Shown here: piece after piece, positions 7,790 through 16,351 of the stretch | Layout of the letters: every line of letters begins with the position of its first letter | How positions within the stretch are numbered: the first letter of the stretch is position 1 | Assembly: GCF_003815655.1 (NCBI RefSeq) | Contig: NZ_CP033917.1 | Coordinates: 4,154,001-4,218,000, forward strand | DNA from: Chryseobacterium sp. G0201 | Lineage (GTDB): Bacteria > Bacteroidota > Bacteroidia > Flavobacteriales > Weeksellaceae | Direction of reading: 5' to 3' | Length of the DNA: 64,000 nucleotides | The notes under the pieces: generated by a model | What the model saw: the letters and a program-made list of their open reading frames with translations, nothing else | Databases searched by the model: none | What the model was told of the DNA's origin: nothing | Made by a program: the position numbers and the translations under genes

Positions 7790-9652
7790 ATGAAAAAACT
7801 TCTACTTCCTATAATTTTATTTTCATCTTATATTTTTGCTCAGGCTCCGGCAGGATATTATGATGGAACACCGGGACTTACAGGGTACACTCTGAAGTCG
7901 AAACTTCACGATATCATATCCACCAAAAATGTCAACTGGCATTATGGTGACCTTCCCAATTATTATAATCAAACGGATCTGGACAAATATTATGACCACG
8001 ATGCAACCAATACTTCTATATTATTAGATATGTATTCTGAAATTCCGACGGGCGCAGATGCTTATGAGTATACTTCTGCAAACTTAATAAGTACTTCCGG
8101 AGCTGAAGGCTTGGGTTATAATAGGGAACATGCGGTTCCGCAAAGCACTTTTAACAGTGATTATCCTATGTATTCTGACTTGCATTTTGTAATTCCTACA
8201 GATGCCAGAATCAATCAGTTGCGAAACAATTATCCCTATGGAGTTGGGAATTCTACCGTTCATTACACTTTTACAAACTCTTCTAAAATTGCCAACAGCG
8301 CCATCCCTAATTATGTCTATACAAACAGGGTTTATGAGCCTGTTAATGAATTTAAAGGAGATATTGCAAGAATGCTGCTGTATTTTGCAGTAAGGTATGA
8401 AAGTAAATTACCTTCATTTAATTACTCAACAAATATTAATCCGGCAATAGACCGCTCAGCTTTAGACGGAACCGCAGAACGCGCTTTTGATCCGGCTTAT
8501 ATTTCAATGCTGCTTCAATGGAATACTCAAGATCCTGTATCTCAAAGAGAAATAGACAGAAATAACGCCATCTTTACTATTCAGAATAACAGAAATCCTT
8601 TTATTGATAATCCCACCTGGGCAAATTCAATTTGGGTGCAGACTCCTGACACTGTTGTACCGCAAGCTCCTTTAAACTTAAATTCGACTCAATCCGGAGT
8701 CTACTACACCAATTTAACATGGTCGCCAAGTACAAGTGCCGATGTTATCGGATATAATATTTATCAGAACGGAGTTTTCTTAACAACCACAAAATCCACA
8801 TCAATAGTTATCGATCATTTGACTCCTGCTACTTCATATTCATTTACGGTACGGGCTTATGATACAGGTTATCTGCAATCTTCTGACAGTAATATCGCTA
8901 CAGTATCTACTTTATCTACAGATGCAAATTCGAAGGATCTTTTTATCGTTAAATACATTGAAGGAACTGATAGCAACAAAGCCCTGGAGATTGTAAACAA
9001 AACCGGGCATGAAGTAGATTTAAACAATTACAGTGTAAGAGTACAATATTACAACAACACCAGTAATTCTTATTATTTTGGAAATAGTTTTGAACTCGAA
9101 GGAAAAATACCCAACAACCAAAGTTTTGTTATTCTAAATCCAAAATCTACATTATCATGTTACACAAATAATGATGCAAGATTTCTCACTGCAGGTGATG
9201 CTCTAACTTTTGCAGGAACTCAATATGTTGAATTGGCTTATAAGTCAGCAACTGTTGATGCTATAGGAAGCAAATTTGTTAGTAATTCATATGGAGATAT
9301 CTCTCTTTACAGAAAAAATACTGTTACACAGCCCAGTTCATCATTTAATATTGGCGAATGGGATTCATATACAGCCAATTATTGTCAAAATTTAGGAACA
9401 CTTTCTGCTTCTGATGTGATTTTGGAGGAAAAAGACTTTAAGATTTATCCAAATCCGGCTAATGACAATATTTTTGTGAGCGGAAAAACTGAAGACGTGA
9501 AAACGGCTCAGATTTTAGATTTATCAGGGAAATTGATATATACAGAAAAAGCTCCATTTAAAAATAAGAAAAATATTTCTGTACAAAATCTGTCAACAGG
9601 AACCTATCTATTAAACCTTGATGGCAAAGGATATCAGTTTATTAAGAAGTAA
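7790..9652 (+). CDS. secreted endonuclease I family protein with FN3, LTD-like and T9SS sorting domains
   Basis: A 620-residue exported nuclease. Residues 1-17 form a signal peptide (FSSYIFAQ). The endonuclease I domain follows (about 20-285), with the metal/His motif YNREHAVPQSTF and the DLHFVIPTDARINQLRNNYP segment typical of EndA/Bsn nucleases that cut DNA and RNA non-specifically outside the cell. A fibronectin III domain (about 295-375) and a lamin-tail-like beta domain (about 380-530, KALEIVNKTGHEVDLNNYSV) come next, then a T9SS sorting domain (FKIYPNPANDNIFV ... YQFIKK). Likely roles are nutrient acquisition from extracellular nucleic acid or biofilm DNA turnover. Confidence 0.9.
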   Translation: MKKLLLPIILFSSYIFAQAPAGYYDGTPGLTGYTLKSKLHDIISTKNVNWHYGDLPNYYNQTDLDKYYDHDATNTSILLDMYSEIPTGADAYEYTSANLISTSGAEGLGYNREHAVPQSTFNSDYPMYSDLHFVIPTDARINQLRNNYPYGVGNSTVHYTFTNSSKIANSAIPNYVYTNRVYEPVNEFKGDIARMLLYFAVRYESKLPSFNYSTNINPAIDRSALDGTAERAFDPAYISMLLQWNTQDPVSQREIDRNNAIFTIQNNRNPFIDNPTWANSIWVQTPDTVVPQAPLNLNSTQSGVYYTNLTWSPSTSADVIGYNIYQNGVFLTTTKSTSIVIDHLTPATSYSFTVRAYDTGYLQSSDSNIATVSTLSTDANSKDLFIVKYIEGTDSNKALEIVNKTGHEVDLNNYSVRVQYYNNTSNSYYFGNSFELEGKIPNNQSFVILNPKSTLSCYTNNDARFLTAGDALTFAGTQYVELAYKSATVDAIGSKFVSNSYGDISLYRKNTVTQPSSSFNIGEWDSYTANYCQNLGTLSASDVILEEKDFKIYPNPANDNIFVSGKTEDVKTAQILDLSGKLIYTEKAPFKNKKNISVQNLSTGTYLLNLDGKGYQFIKK

Positions 9653-9672
9653 GATTTTAGTTTATATAACAT

Positions 9673-9772
9673 AGATACTTCGACTCCGCTCAGCATGACA
9701 TCTCTAATATTAGTCGTTCTTTTTTAGCAGTTAATTTGTAGCAATGTCATGCTGAGCGGAGTCGAAGCATCT
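9673..9772. repeat. long inverted repeat (29-bp arms)
   Basis: Arms at 9673-9701 and 9744-9772 match at 28 of 29 positions (core CTTCGACTCCGCTCAGCATG) around a 42-nt loop. It sits just after the nuclease gene and can fold as a strong hairpin, so it may stop transcription. It looks like a dispersed intergenic element, since related stem-loops occur elsewhere in the window. Confidence 0.75.
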
Positions 9773-9832
9773 TTAATTAGAAAATTAATTACATAAAAAC
9801 ACCCTAAAACCAAGGGTTTACAACATCATCGA

Positions 9833-9910
9833 TATAAGCAGATTCACTAATAATCATTATCTATAAGTGTTTCTGCTTATATTTTTTATTTATAAGTAAT
9901 AATGCTTATA
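9833..9910 (+). promoter_or_regulatory. three-site operator TATAAG-N8-CTTATA in front of satD-like gene
   Basis: Three inverted repeats start at 9833, 9862 and 9891, exactly 29 bp apart. The second (9862-9881) and third (9891-9910) are perfect TATAAG-N8-CTTATA; the first (9833-9852) has one mismatch in the right half (CTAATA). The third overlaps the promoter -7 element. The downstream protein ends in a helix-turn-helix-like region, so autoregulation is the simplest reading; this is inference. Confidence 0.8.
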
Positions 9911-9914
9911 TTTG
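9907..9914 (+). promoter_or_regulatory. TAnnTTTG -7 promoter element (leaderless start)
   Basis: TATATTTG matches the Bacteroidota -7 consensus TAnnTTTG and ends 4 nt before the ATG at 9919. The transcript would start at or within a few bases of the start codon, so it is probably leaderless. The element lies inside the third operator site. Confidence 0.65.
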
Positions 9915-9918
9915 CAAA

Positions 9919-10524
9919 ATGATAGCGGTCCTTACGGGTGATATTATAAATTCGCAACACGCAGACACAGAAGTTTGGATTACCAAGCTAAAGAATCTTC
10001 TGGAAAATTGGGGAAGCTCTTCCCTTGTATGGGAAATCTACAGAGGAGACGAGTTTCAGTTTAAGTGCAACATTGATGATGCATTTTGGCGTTTTCTAGC
10101 CATAAAATCTCTTATAAAAAGTCAGGAAAATTTAGATGTAAGAATAGCCATTGGTATTGGTGAGGAGAATTTTTCGTCCGAAAAAATCACAGAATCCAAC
10201 GGAACAGCTTATGTAAACTCCGGAAGATTATTGAATGATCTAAAAAGTGATGGCCACACCGTTGCCATCAAAACTTCCAATGACAATGTAGACAGAGATC
10301 TTAATATTTTGTTGAAATGGTCTTCCAAAGACTTCGATAACTGGACGATGGCGACTTCTGAAATCATTCACGAAATGATTATGAATACCGACATCACTCA
10401 GGAAGATCTGGCAAAAAAATTCGCGATCTCACAATCGTCTATAAGCCAGCGACTGAAACGCGCAAACTACGAACTTATCGTAGAAACCAATCAATATTTT
10501 AGAAAGAAAATCTCAGAACTGTAA
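9919..10524 (+). CDS. SatD family protein (putative autoregulator)
   Basis: A 201-residue protein. The N-terminal part MIAVLTGDIINSQ followed by an EIYRGDEFQF motif and a VRIAIGIG strand looks like the SatD family, whose fold resembles nucleotide cyclase/GGDEF-like domains. The C-terminal part TQEDLAKKFAISQSSISQRLKRANYE is a clear helix-turn-helix. Family members are described from acid-tolerance (sat) operons of streptococci, but no biochemical role is firm. It is followed after 3 nt by a DUF3307 membrane protein, a frequent pairing. The triple operator directly upstream suggests that it controls its own two-gene operon. Confidence 0.82.
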   Translation: MIAVLTGDIINSQHADTEVWITKLKNLLENWGSSSLVWEIYRGDEFQFKCNIDDAFWRFLAIKSLIKSQENLDVRIAIGIGEENFSSEKITESNGTAYVNSGRLLNDLKSDGHTVAIKTSNDNVDRDLNILLKWSSKDFDNWTMATSEIIHEMIMNTDITQEDLAKKFAISQSSISQRLKRANYELIVETNQYFRKKISEL

Positions 10525-10527
10525 AAC

Positions 10528-11223
10528 ATGATCTTTACTAAACTCATATTGGCACATTTACTTGGAGACTTTATTCTCCAGCCAAATTCATGGGTAGCTG
10601 ATAAAGAGAGCAAAAAACTGAAGAGCAAATATTTGTATCTTCACGTTCTGATTCACACTGTTTTAAGTTTTGTTTTTCTTTGGGATCTACAACTTTGGTG
10701 GATAGCGGTTTTGGTGGGAGTTTCACATTTTATTATTGATGCCGCAAAGTTGACTTTTCAAACGATTAAGAATAAAAAGAATTGGTTTTTTATTGATCAA
10801 GCCCTTCATATTTTAGTAATTGCAGGAATATCTTTTTATTTTAATGAATTTAATTTTGAATTTTTAAAAGATCAAAACACTTTAAAAATATTGATGGCAG
10901 CTCTGTTTTTAACGACACCTGCTTCTATTTTTATTAAAATATTATTGTCTTCATGGACGCCCGTTCCGGAGACAGTAAGTAATATACAAACCGAATCTTT
11001 ATCAAGTGCAGGAAAATATATCGGGATTTTAGAACGTTTATTGGTTTTCACTTTTATTATGGTGAATCACTGGGAAGGCGTAGGTTTTATGGTGGCTGCA
11101 AAATCTGTTTTCAGGTTCAGCGATCTTGCACAGGCCAAACAAAGGAAATTGACTGAATATGTATTGATAGGTACATTACTGAGCTTTGGAATGGCAGTTT
11201 TAACAGGAATTTTAATTAAGTAA
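10528..11223 (+). CDS. DUF3307 domain membrane protein
   Basis: A 231-residue integral membrane protein with about six hydrophobic segments. The N-terminus TKLILAHLLGDFILQPNSWVADKE carries the HxxxDF(I/L)Q signature of DUF3307, and VSHFIIDAAKL with IDQALHIL adds the conserved His/Asp pattern in later helices. The function is unknown. It starts 3 nt after the satD-like stop codon, so it is translated from the same mRNA and is the probable target or partner of that regulator. Confidence 0.85.
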   Translation: MIFTKLILAHLLGDFILQPNSWVADKESKKLKSKYLYLHVLIHTVLSFVFLWDLQLWWIAVLVGVSHFIIDAAKLTFQTIKNKKNWFFIDQALHILVIAGISFYFNEFNFEFLKDQNTLKILMAALFLTTPASIFIKILLSSWTPVPETVSNIQTESLSSAGKYIGILERLLVFTFIMVNHWEGVGFMVAAKSVFRFSDLAQAKQRKLTEYVLIGTLLSFGMAVLTGILIK

Positions 11224-11259
11224 AATAAATATAAATCTAACTAATAAGACATTTAGAAA

Positions 11260-11979
11260 ATGGAAAAGAAAGAAATGTTGTACGAGGGTAAAGCAAAACA
11301 AGTATTTGCAACCGATAATCCGGATCAGGTAGTGGTACGTTTCAAAGACGATGCTACTGCATTCAACGCTCAAAAAAGAGGATCTGTTGATTTGAAGGGG
11401 GAAATGAACAATGCCATCACAACTTTGATTTTTGAATATTTAAATGAAAAAGGGATCAAAACTCATTTCATTAAGCAATTGGACGAAAGAGAGCAATTGG
11501 TAAAAAAAGTATCTATCATTCCTTTGGAAATGGTTGTAAGAAACTATTCTGCAGGAAGTATGGCTCAAAGATTAGGCGTTGAAGAAGGAATTAAATCTCC
11601 GGTTACAATCTTCGATATCTGCTACAAAAAAGACGAATTGGGAGATCCGCTTATCAACGATCATCACGCAGTTTTCTTAGGTGCAGCTACGTATGAAGAG
11701 CTTGATGAGATGTATAAATTAACTTCTGAGATCAACGAAATCTTGATCGATCTATTCGACAAAATGAATATTATTCTTGTTGACTTCAAAATCGAATTAG
11801 GTAAAACTTCAGACGGTGAGATCATCCTTGCAGACGAAATTTCTCCTGATACTTGCAGACTTTGGGATAAGGATACAATGAAAAAATTAGATAAAGACAG
11901 ATTCAGAAGAGATCTTGGAGAAGTAACTGAAGCTTACGTTGAGATCTACAACAGATTGAAAACTTTACTAGGTAAGTAA
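11260..11979 (+). CDS. purC: phosphoribosylaminoimidazole-succinocarboxamide synthase
   Basis: A 239-residue SAICAR synthetase, full length for the bacterial enzyme. It joins CAIR and aspartate with ATP in purine biosynthesis. Family motifs: [10 protein letters not shown] (nucleotide-binding start), [34 protein letters not shown], and [31 protein letters not shown] near the C-terminus. purF lies about 460 bp downstream with a broken foreign-looking cassette in between. Confidence 0.97.
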   Translation: MEKKEMLYEGKAKQVFATDNPDQVVVRFKDDATAFNAQKRGSVDLKGEMNNAITTLIFEYLNEKGIKTHFIKQLDEREQLVKKVSIIPLEMVVRNYSAGSMAQRLGVEEGIKSPVTIFDICYKKDELGDPLINDHHAVFLGAATYEELDEMYKLTSEINEILIDLFDKMNIILVDFKIELGKTSDGEIILADEISPDTCRLWDKDTMKKLDKDRFRRDLGEVTEAYVEIYNRLKTLLGK

Positions 11980-11990
11980 AGTTTGAGAAG

Positions 11991-12015
11991 TTAGAAGTTA
12001 GATATTAGAGGTTAG
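11991..12015 (+). repeat. left inverted-repeat arm of the four-helix-bundle cassette
   Basis: A 25-bp arm beginning TTAGAAGTTAGATATTAGAG ends 2 nt before the ATG at 12017. Its reverse complement is found at 12399-12423 with one mismatch. Confidence 0.85.
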
Positions 12016-12016
12016 T

Positions 12017-12375
12017 ATGAAATCGCACCGGATAGAAGATCTTAAAGTTTGGAGTAAATCAATGGCTTTAGTAAAAGAAGTGTATTTGGTTACCGCAGAA
12101 TTACCAAGTAAGAAAAATTTGGTTTACTGTCTCAAATTAGAAGATGTGCTGTTTCAATACCTTCAAATATTGCAGAAGGAGCAGGAAGAAATAATAAAAA
12201 CGAATTTTATCAATTTCTTGGAATTGCGTTTGGATCAACTTATGAATTACAAACACAGTTACAATTATTAATAGATTTAAATTTTATTTCTGAAAATAAA
12301 ATAGTTCCTTTAAAAGCACTTTTAGCTGAGATACAGAAAATGATTTATTCATTAAAGACAAGTTTAAAATTATAA
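12017..12375 (+). pseudogene. four-helix bundle (23S intervening-sequence protein type) gene with frameshift
   Basis: The first frame gives MKSHRIEDLKVWSKSMALVKEVY ... ELPSKK and then loses similarity. Reading continues in the +1-missing frame with GLLSQIRRCAVSIPSNIAEG, GRNNKNEFYQFLGIAFGSTYELQTQL and a stop at 12373-12375. Restoring one base in the run of A at 12113-12117 gives a normal 119-residue protein of the S23/four-helix-bundle family, originally known from intervening sequences in 23S rRNA genes. The unshifted frame would end at 12271 as an 84-residue product with a wrong second half. A sequencing error in the homopolymer is possible. The gene is tightly bounded by 25-bp inverted repeats. 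Confidence 0.85.
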
Positions 12376-12398
12376 TTGAAGTTAACTTAGACTAATTT

Positions 12399-12423
12399 CT
12401 AACATCTAATATCTAACTTCTAA
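12399..12423 (+). repeat. right inverted-repeat arm of the four-helix-bundle cassette
   Basis: This arm matches the reverse complement of 11991-12015 at 24 of 25 positions. It lies 16 nt before the purF start codon. Together the arms bound a 433-bp unit inserted between purC and purF. Confidence 0.85.
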
Positions 12424-12439
12424 TTTAGAAAAAATAGAA

Positions 12440-13939
12440 ATGAAAAGTTTAGACATTCATAAAAGTGAATATTTAAAACAGTTTGAAACTCAAACTTACG
12501 GAAGAAATCTTTTCAGAACTCAGGAAGAAGAAAGACTTGATGCTCCGAACGAGGAGTGCGGTATCTTCGGAATGTATTCTGATAATGATCTCGATACGTT
12601 TTCTCTTTCACAGTTCGGGCTTTTTGCTTTACAGCACAGAGGCCAGGAAGCTTGTGGTATTTCCGTTCTTAAAGAAGGGAAAATCACCAATATGAAAGAT
12701 GAAGGTTTGGTTTTGGATGTTTATAAAGAGATCCAGGATCCTGAAACTTTTATGGGAAATTCTGCAATCGGGCACACTCGTTACACGACGGCAGGAGACA
12801 AAAAGAAATATAATTTTCAGCCATTTTTCGCGAAAAATGAATATGATCAGATTATACTTTCTATCGCTCACAACGGTAACTTAACCAATGCGAGAGAATT
12901 AAAAACAGAATTGGAAGCTGAAGGCGTTGTTTTCAGAGCAACTTCGGATTCTGAGGTTATTTTAAGATTAATTCAAAAAAATCTTGATTTAGGACTTCGT
13001 GGTGCTATCAAAGCTACCATGGAAAAAATAGAAGGTGCGTATTCGGTTGTTGGAATGACGAGAAATAAATTCTTTGCATTCAGAGATTTCAACGGGATCA
13101 GACCTTTAGTTTTAGGTGCAGTAGACGAAAAAACATATGTTGTTGCTTCAGAATCTGTAGCTTTAGACGCGGTTGGCGCTCAATATGTACGTGATATTTT
13201 ACCTGGAGAGATCATTTATACCAATGAAAACGAGCCTGGAAAATTAAACTCTTACATGGTGAATGAAGAGAGAGGAAAGCAGAGAATCTGTTCTTTTGAA
13301 TACATTTATTTTGCAAGACCTGACTCTACTTTAGAGAACATCAACGTTTACGAAATCAGAGAAAAATCTGGTGAAAAGATCTGGGAACAGGCTCCTGTAG
13401 AAGCTGATATCGTAATTGGAGTTCCTGATTCTGGAGTTCCGGCAGCGATTGGTTTTTCAAAAGCTTCGGGAATACCTTTCCGTCCGGTTTTAATTAAAAA
13501 CAGATATATCGGAAGAAGTTTCATCGTACCTACTCAGGAAATGAGAGAAAGGGTAGTGAACCTTAAATTGAACCCTATTATTTCTGAAATTAAAGGTAAA
13601 AGAGTAGTGATTATCGATGATTCAATCGTCCGTGGAACAACTTCTAAGAGATTGGTTAAGATTTTAAAAGAAGCTGGTGTTAAGGAAATTCACTTCAGAA
13701 GTGTTTCTCCGCCAATTATTGCACCTTGTTATTTAGGAATTGATACCCCTTCAAAAGACGATTTGATCTCTGCCAATATGACGACGGAGGAACTTAGAGT
13801 TTATTTAGGAGTTGATTCTTTAGAGTTTTTAAGTACAGATAACCTGAAAGAAATCTTAGGATCTTCCAACCACTGCTTCGGATGTTTTACAGAAGAATAT
13901 CCTGTAGCGAAAGGAGAAGAAATAGAATTATTTAATTAA
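12440..13939 (+). CDS. purF: amidophosphoribosyltransferase
   Basis: A 499-residue enzyme that makes 5-phosphoribosylamine from PRPP and glutamine, the first step of purine synthesis. The class II glutaminase domain begins at Cys40 (EECGIFGMYS), so a propeptide of about 39 residues must be removed, longer than the 11 residues of the Bacillus enzyme. The PRPP site is VVIIDDSIVRGTTSKRL. Cysteines in RICSFEYIYF, IAPCYLG and NHCFGCF fit the iron-sulfur ligands of the Bacillus-type enzyme. Upstream purC and the shared pathway suggest a former purC-purF operon. Confidence 0.96.
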   Translation: MKSLDIHKSEYLKQFETQTYGRNLFRTQEEERLDAPNEECGIFGMYSDNDLDTFSLSQFGLFALQHRGQEACGISVLKEGKITNMKDEGLVLDVYKEIQDPETFMGNSAIGHTRYTTAGDKKKYNFQPFFAKNEYDQIILSIAHNGNLTNARELKTELEAEGVVFRATSDSEVILRLIQKNLDLGLRGAIKATMEKIEGAYSVVGMTRNKFFAFRDFNGIRPLVLGAVDEKTYVVASESVALDAVGAQYVRDILPGEIIYTNENEPGKLNSYMVNEERGKQRICSFEYIYFARPDSTLENINVYEIREKSGEKIWEQAPVEADIVIGVPDSGVPAAIGFSKASGIPFRPVLIKNRYIGRSFIVPTQEMRERVVNLKLNPIISEIKGKRVVIIDDSIVRGTTSKRLVKILKEAGVKEIHFRSVSPPIIAPCYLGIDTPSKDDLISANMTTEELRVYLGVDSLEFLSTDNLKEILGSSNHCFGCFTEEYPVAKGEEIELFN

Positions 13940-13962
13940 TTTTAAATAGTAAATAAAAAGCG

Positions 13963-13997
13963 AAAAGGCCAGACTTAATAATAAAGTCTGGCCTTTT
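13963..13997. terminator. bidirectional terminator between purF and the barrel array
   Basis: A 14-bp perfect stem (AAAAGGCCAGACTT / AAGTCTGGCCTTTT) with a 7-nt loop lies between convergent purF and the first barrel gene. T and A tracts on both sides make it work for both. Confidence 0.92.
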
Positions 13998-14021
13998 TCT
14001 ATTGATATATTAAAATTTGTT

Positions 14022-14732
14022 CTAGAATTTGTAGTTTAATCCTAATTGGAAAACTCTGTTCGTTAAAGCATCCATTCCTTTAGAAGGATTGGCATCAATG
14101 TTTGTCAAGCTGTTTACATATCTTGCATTGATTCCGAAGTTATGAGTGAAATCATACCCTAAACCAAGACCTAAACCAACATTAAATTTCTTGATATCGT
14201 CTTTTTCAATATCTTCAGATACTGATGAGCTTGTAGTAGTTGTAACACCGGCAGTGGTAGATTCAGTTCTTTTTTCACCTTTGTTTTTACCATTAATAAA
14301 ATAGCTGAATTCCGGACCTGCTTCAATATAGAATTTTTCCGTAGGTCTCATCTGAAGCATTAATGGTACTGAAACATAATTCAATGTTGCTGAATAGTCT
14401 TCTTTTGTTTTTACAGTAGTTGCCCCTGTAGTAACTTCATTAGAATAAACTACACTTTTTGAACCTAATTGATTATATAATACTTCCGGCTGAATTGCAA
14501 ATTTTTTAGATAATGGAATATTTACAAGTACACCCGCATGGAATCCTAATTTTTGATTATTCAAACTCACATCCTGATTGTTGAAAGAAGCTGCGTTACC
14601 ACCTGCTTTAATACCAAATCTGATTGGTTCTTTATCATTATTCACAGTAGTTACTGTAGGAGTAGTTTTTGTTTCTTGAGCAAATGCTAGTGAACCAGCG
14701 ACTACTGCTAGTCCTAGAAATAACTTTTTCAT
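14022..14732 (-). CDS. outer-membrane beta-barrel protein, array copy 1
   Basis: A 236-residue PorT/OMP_b-brl_2-type barrel. A signal peptide (1-18, AGSLAFAQ) precedes alternating beta strands: RFGIKAGGNAASF, FHAGVLVNIPLSKKFAIQPEVLYNQLG, LNYVSVPLMLQM, FYIEAGPEFSYF, and a last strand NRVFQLGLNYKF ending in the aromatic residue that the BAM machinery recognises. The function is unknown; the family includes small porins and adhesin-like barrels. It is the most diverged of the six copies and has a long Thr/Ser/Lys-rich loop (about 145-175). It lies nearest to the array end and shares its terminator with purF. Confidence 0.88.
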   Translation of the reverse strand: MKKLFLGLAVVAGSLAFAQETKTTPTVTTVNNDKEPIRFGIKAGGNAASFNNQDVSLNNQKLGFHAGVLVNIPLSKKFAIQPEVLYNQLGSKSVVYSNEVTTGATTVKTKEDYSATLNYVSVPLMLQMRPTEKFYIEAGPEFSYFINGKNKGEKRTESTTAGVTTTTSSSVSEDIEKDDIKKFNVGLGLGLGYDFTHNFGINARYVNSLTNIDANPSKGMDALTNRVFQLGLNYKF

Positions 14733-14798
14733 AATTGTTTATTTTTAATTTTACTTTTTCGTTGTTTATCAGATTTTTCAATCAGATGTGGAGTAATT

Positions 14799-14815
14799 TG
14801 CAAATTGCTTGCCAA
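14799..14815 (-). promoter_or_regulatory. sigma-54-like -24/-12 motif, barrel copy 1
   Basis: Reverse strand reads TTGGCAAGCAATTTGCA. GG and GC are separated by 10 nt as in the sigma-54 consensus (TGGCAC-N5-TTGCW). The motif lies 67 nt upstream of the start codon. Equivalent motifs occur before all six barrel genes. The rest of the 474-bp spacer 14733-15206 is AT-rich; I see no gene in it. Confidence 0.5.
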
Positions 14816-15150
14816 AAATGAAAATTTACACGTTTAACCATGCATTAATAGACAGTAGAAAGGATTCTTTAAATTAAAAATAAACTAAATTTTAACAAAT
14901 AAAATTTAAATTTCGTAATCAGAAATGAATTTTATATTAATTTTTACATCAATTTAGTTAAGTTTGTGATATTAAAATTTATTTCATTTAATCATGATTT
15001 TTTTTTATTAAGATTGAAAAATGATGATTAGTATTAAATAATCAAAGCATATTTGTATTTACTAATCATTTAAAATTATAAAAACAGCTTAGTGTTATAA
15101 GAGAAAATTAATACTGTAAATCCGGTCATCATAGTTAACGAAGCAAAAAA

Positions 15151-15175
15151 GAGCCAGAATTAAAAATCCTGACTC
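15151..15175 (-). terminator. terminator of barrel copy 2
   Basis: An 11-bp stem (reverse strand GAGTCAGGATT / AATTCTGGCTC, with G:U pairs) is followed on the reverse transcript by a six-U tract, 31 nt past the stop codon. Confidence 0.8.
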
Positions 15176-15206
15176 CTATTAAAATCTAATCTATTGCTTG
15201 GAACTT

Positions 15207-15887
15207 TTATTTAAATTTATACATTAACCCAACTTGAAATACATTATTGTAATTGGAATCTGTATTATTACCTAAGGATTTAGTAAGTTCAGTGACACCA
15301 GCTACATATCTGGCACTTACCCCAAAATTAGGCGTAAAATAATATCCTGCACCGATACCAAGACCAACATTAAAACCATTATAATTTTTCTTATTAATTT
15401 TTTCAGAATAACTATTATTTACTGTATTTGTATTACTTCCGGATGTAGTAGTTACTGATAAATCACCCTTGTTTTTTCCTCCTAGTAAAAAACCAAATTC
15501 AGGACCTGCTTCTACGTATAAGTTAGGGAGTAAATTGTACTGAACCATTACCGGTACACTTAAATAATTTAATGAAGTAGTATACGTTTCTTTTATTTTG
15601 GTTGTAGAATTATCTATAGTGTATTCATTACTATTTTTTGATTTAGCACCTAAACCGCTATATAATATTTCAGGCTGAATGCTGAATTTGCTTGAAAGTG
15701 GAATATTAGCAAATGCACCTGCATTAAAACCTATTTTAGATTTTATATCAACTTCAGATGTTGTAGAAATTGAAGATACATTCATCCCAGCTTTTACACC
15801 AAATGTAACTGGAGATTTTGAAGCTGTCTTTTGAGCGAATGCAACTGTACTTACTGTAATTGCTAATCCTAAAATTAATTTTTTCAT
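15207..15887 (-). CDS. outer-membrane beta-barrel protein, array copy 2
   Basis: A 226-residue barrel with signal peptide MKKLILGLAITVSTVAFAQ. The N-terminal 40 residues and the upstream spacer are almost identical to copy 3, while the middle loops (NSNEYTIDNSTTKIKETY, TTSGSNTNTVNNSYSEK) differ strongly. Conserved strands include GFNAGAFANIPLSSKFSIQPEILY, YLSVPVMVQYNLLPNLYVEAGPEFGFLL, and the final VFQVGLMYKFK. It is transcribed alone, with its own promoter-like motif and terminator. Sequence-divergent surface loops between conserved strands suggest selection on the exposed parts. Confidence 0.88.
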   Translation of the reverse strand: MKKLILGLAITVSTVAFAQKTASKSPVTFGVKAGMNVSSISTTSEVDIKSKIGFNAGAFANIPLSSKFSIQPEILYSGLGAKSKNSNEYTIDNSTTKIKETYTTSLNYLSVPVMVQYNLLPNLYVEAGPEFGFLLGGKNKGDLSVTTTSGSNTNTVNNSYSEKINKKNYNGFNVGLGIGAGYYFTPNFGVSARYVAGVTELTKSLGNNTDSNYNNVFQVGLMYKFK

Positions 15888-15951
15888 AAATTGTTTTTAC
15901 TTTCTTAAATTTTAATTTCAAACCTCATTTAAAGTTAGATTATCTGTCATT

Positions 15952-15968
15952 TTCAAATCGCATGCCAA
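15952..15968 (-). promoter_or_regulatory. sigma-54-like motif, barrel copy 2
   Basis: Reverse strand reads TTGGCATGCGATTTGAA, 65 nt upstream of the start codon. The GG of the -24 part is kept, but the -12 GC is GA, so the match is weaker than in copies 1 and 4. Confidence 0.4.
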
Positions 15969-16149
15969 ACAAAAGCGTAATCAACTGAAATGCAACTAAT
16001 TATGGAAAACATTTTTAGTAAAAAAGCATGAAATAATTCAAATGAAGCGTCAATTGAGTCTTATTAATTAATTTTATAATGTCTTTTTAAATTTATCGTT
16101 CATTTTGTATTAAATTAAATTTTGCAAAAAAAATCTAAAACTCATAAAA

Positions 16150-16240
16150 GCAAAAAAAGACGATCTAAAAATAAACCACTTCCTTTATTGAAAAAAAAAT
16201 CGTTTATTTAAACTTATAATCTGATCTCAAGCAATTGCTA
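16150..16240 (-). pseudogene. remnant of a lost barrel copy (3' end and decayed terminator)
   Basis: On the reverse strand TAT-AAG-TTT-AAA-TAA at 16204-16218 equals the last codons (YKFK, stop) of live copies 2 and 6, and a decayed hairpin follows at about 16150-16180. The preceding sequence is no longer a barrel frame. The same arrangement is found at 17249-17330. Between live genes 2 and 3 the 464-bp spacer otherwise contains only AT-rich sequence and the promoter motif. Confidence 0.45.
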
Positions 16241-16268
16241 ATTATTCCTCATTTTACTCTTATACATG

Positions 16269-16303
16269 AAAAGGTCAGACTTAATGATTAAGCCTGACCT
16301 TTT
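16269..16303 (-). terminator. terminator of barrel copy 3
   Basis: A hairpin with arms AAAAGGTCAGACTTA / TAAGCCTGACCTTTT (one G:U) and short loop, followed by T/A tracts. It is almost the same as the one at 17361-17395. Confidence 0.88.
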
Positions 16304-16351
16304 CTTATTGAAATCTAATTTATTAACTTTTATTGAACTTATCCTATTCTA

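Noticed and set aside
9833-9910. Three 29-bp spaced repeats looked like a short CRISPR array
   Set aside because: The units are inverted repeats with related AT-rich middles, no unique spacers, and they abut a promoter; no cas genes are near.
12629-12871. Open frames inside purF on both strands
   Set aside because: They lie in other frames of a strongly conserved gene.
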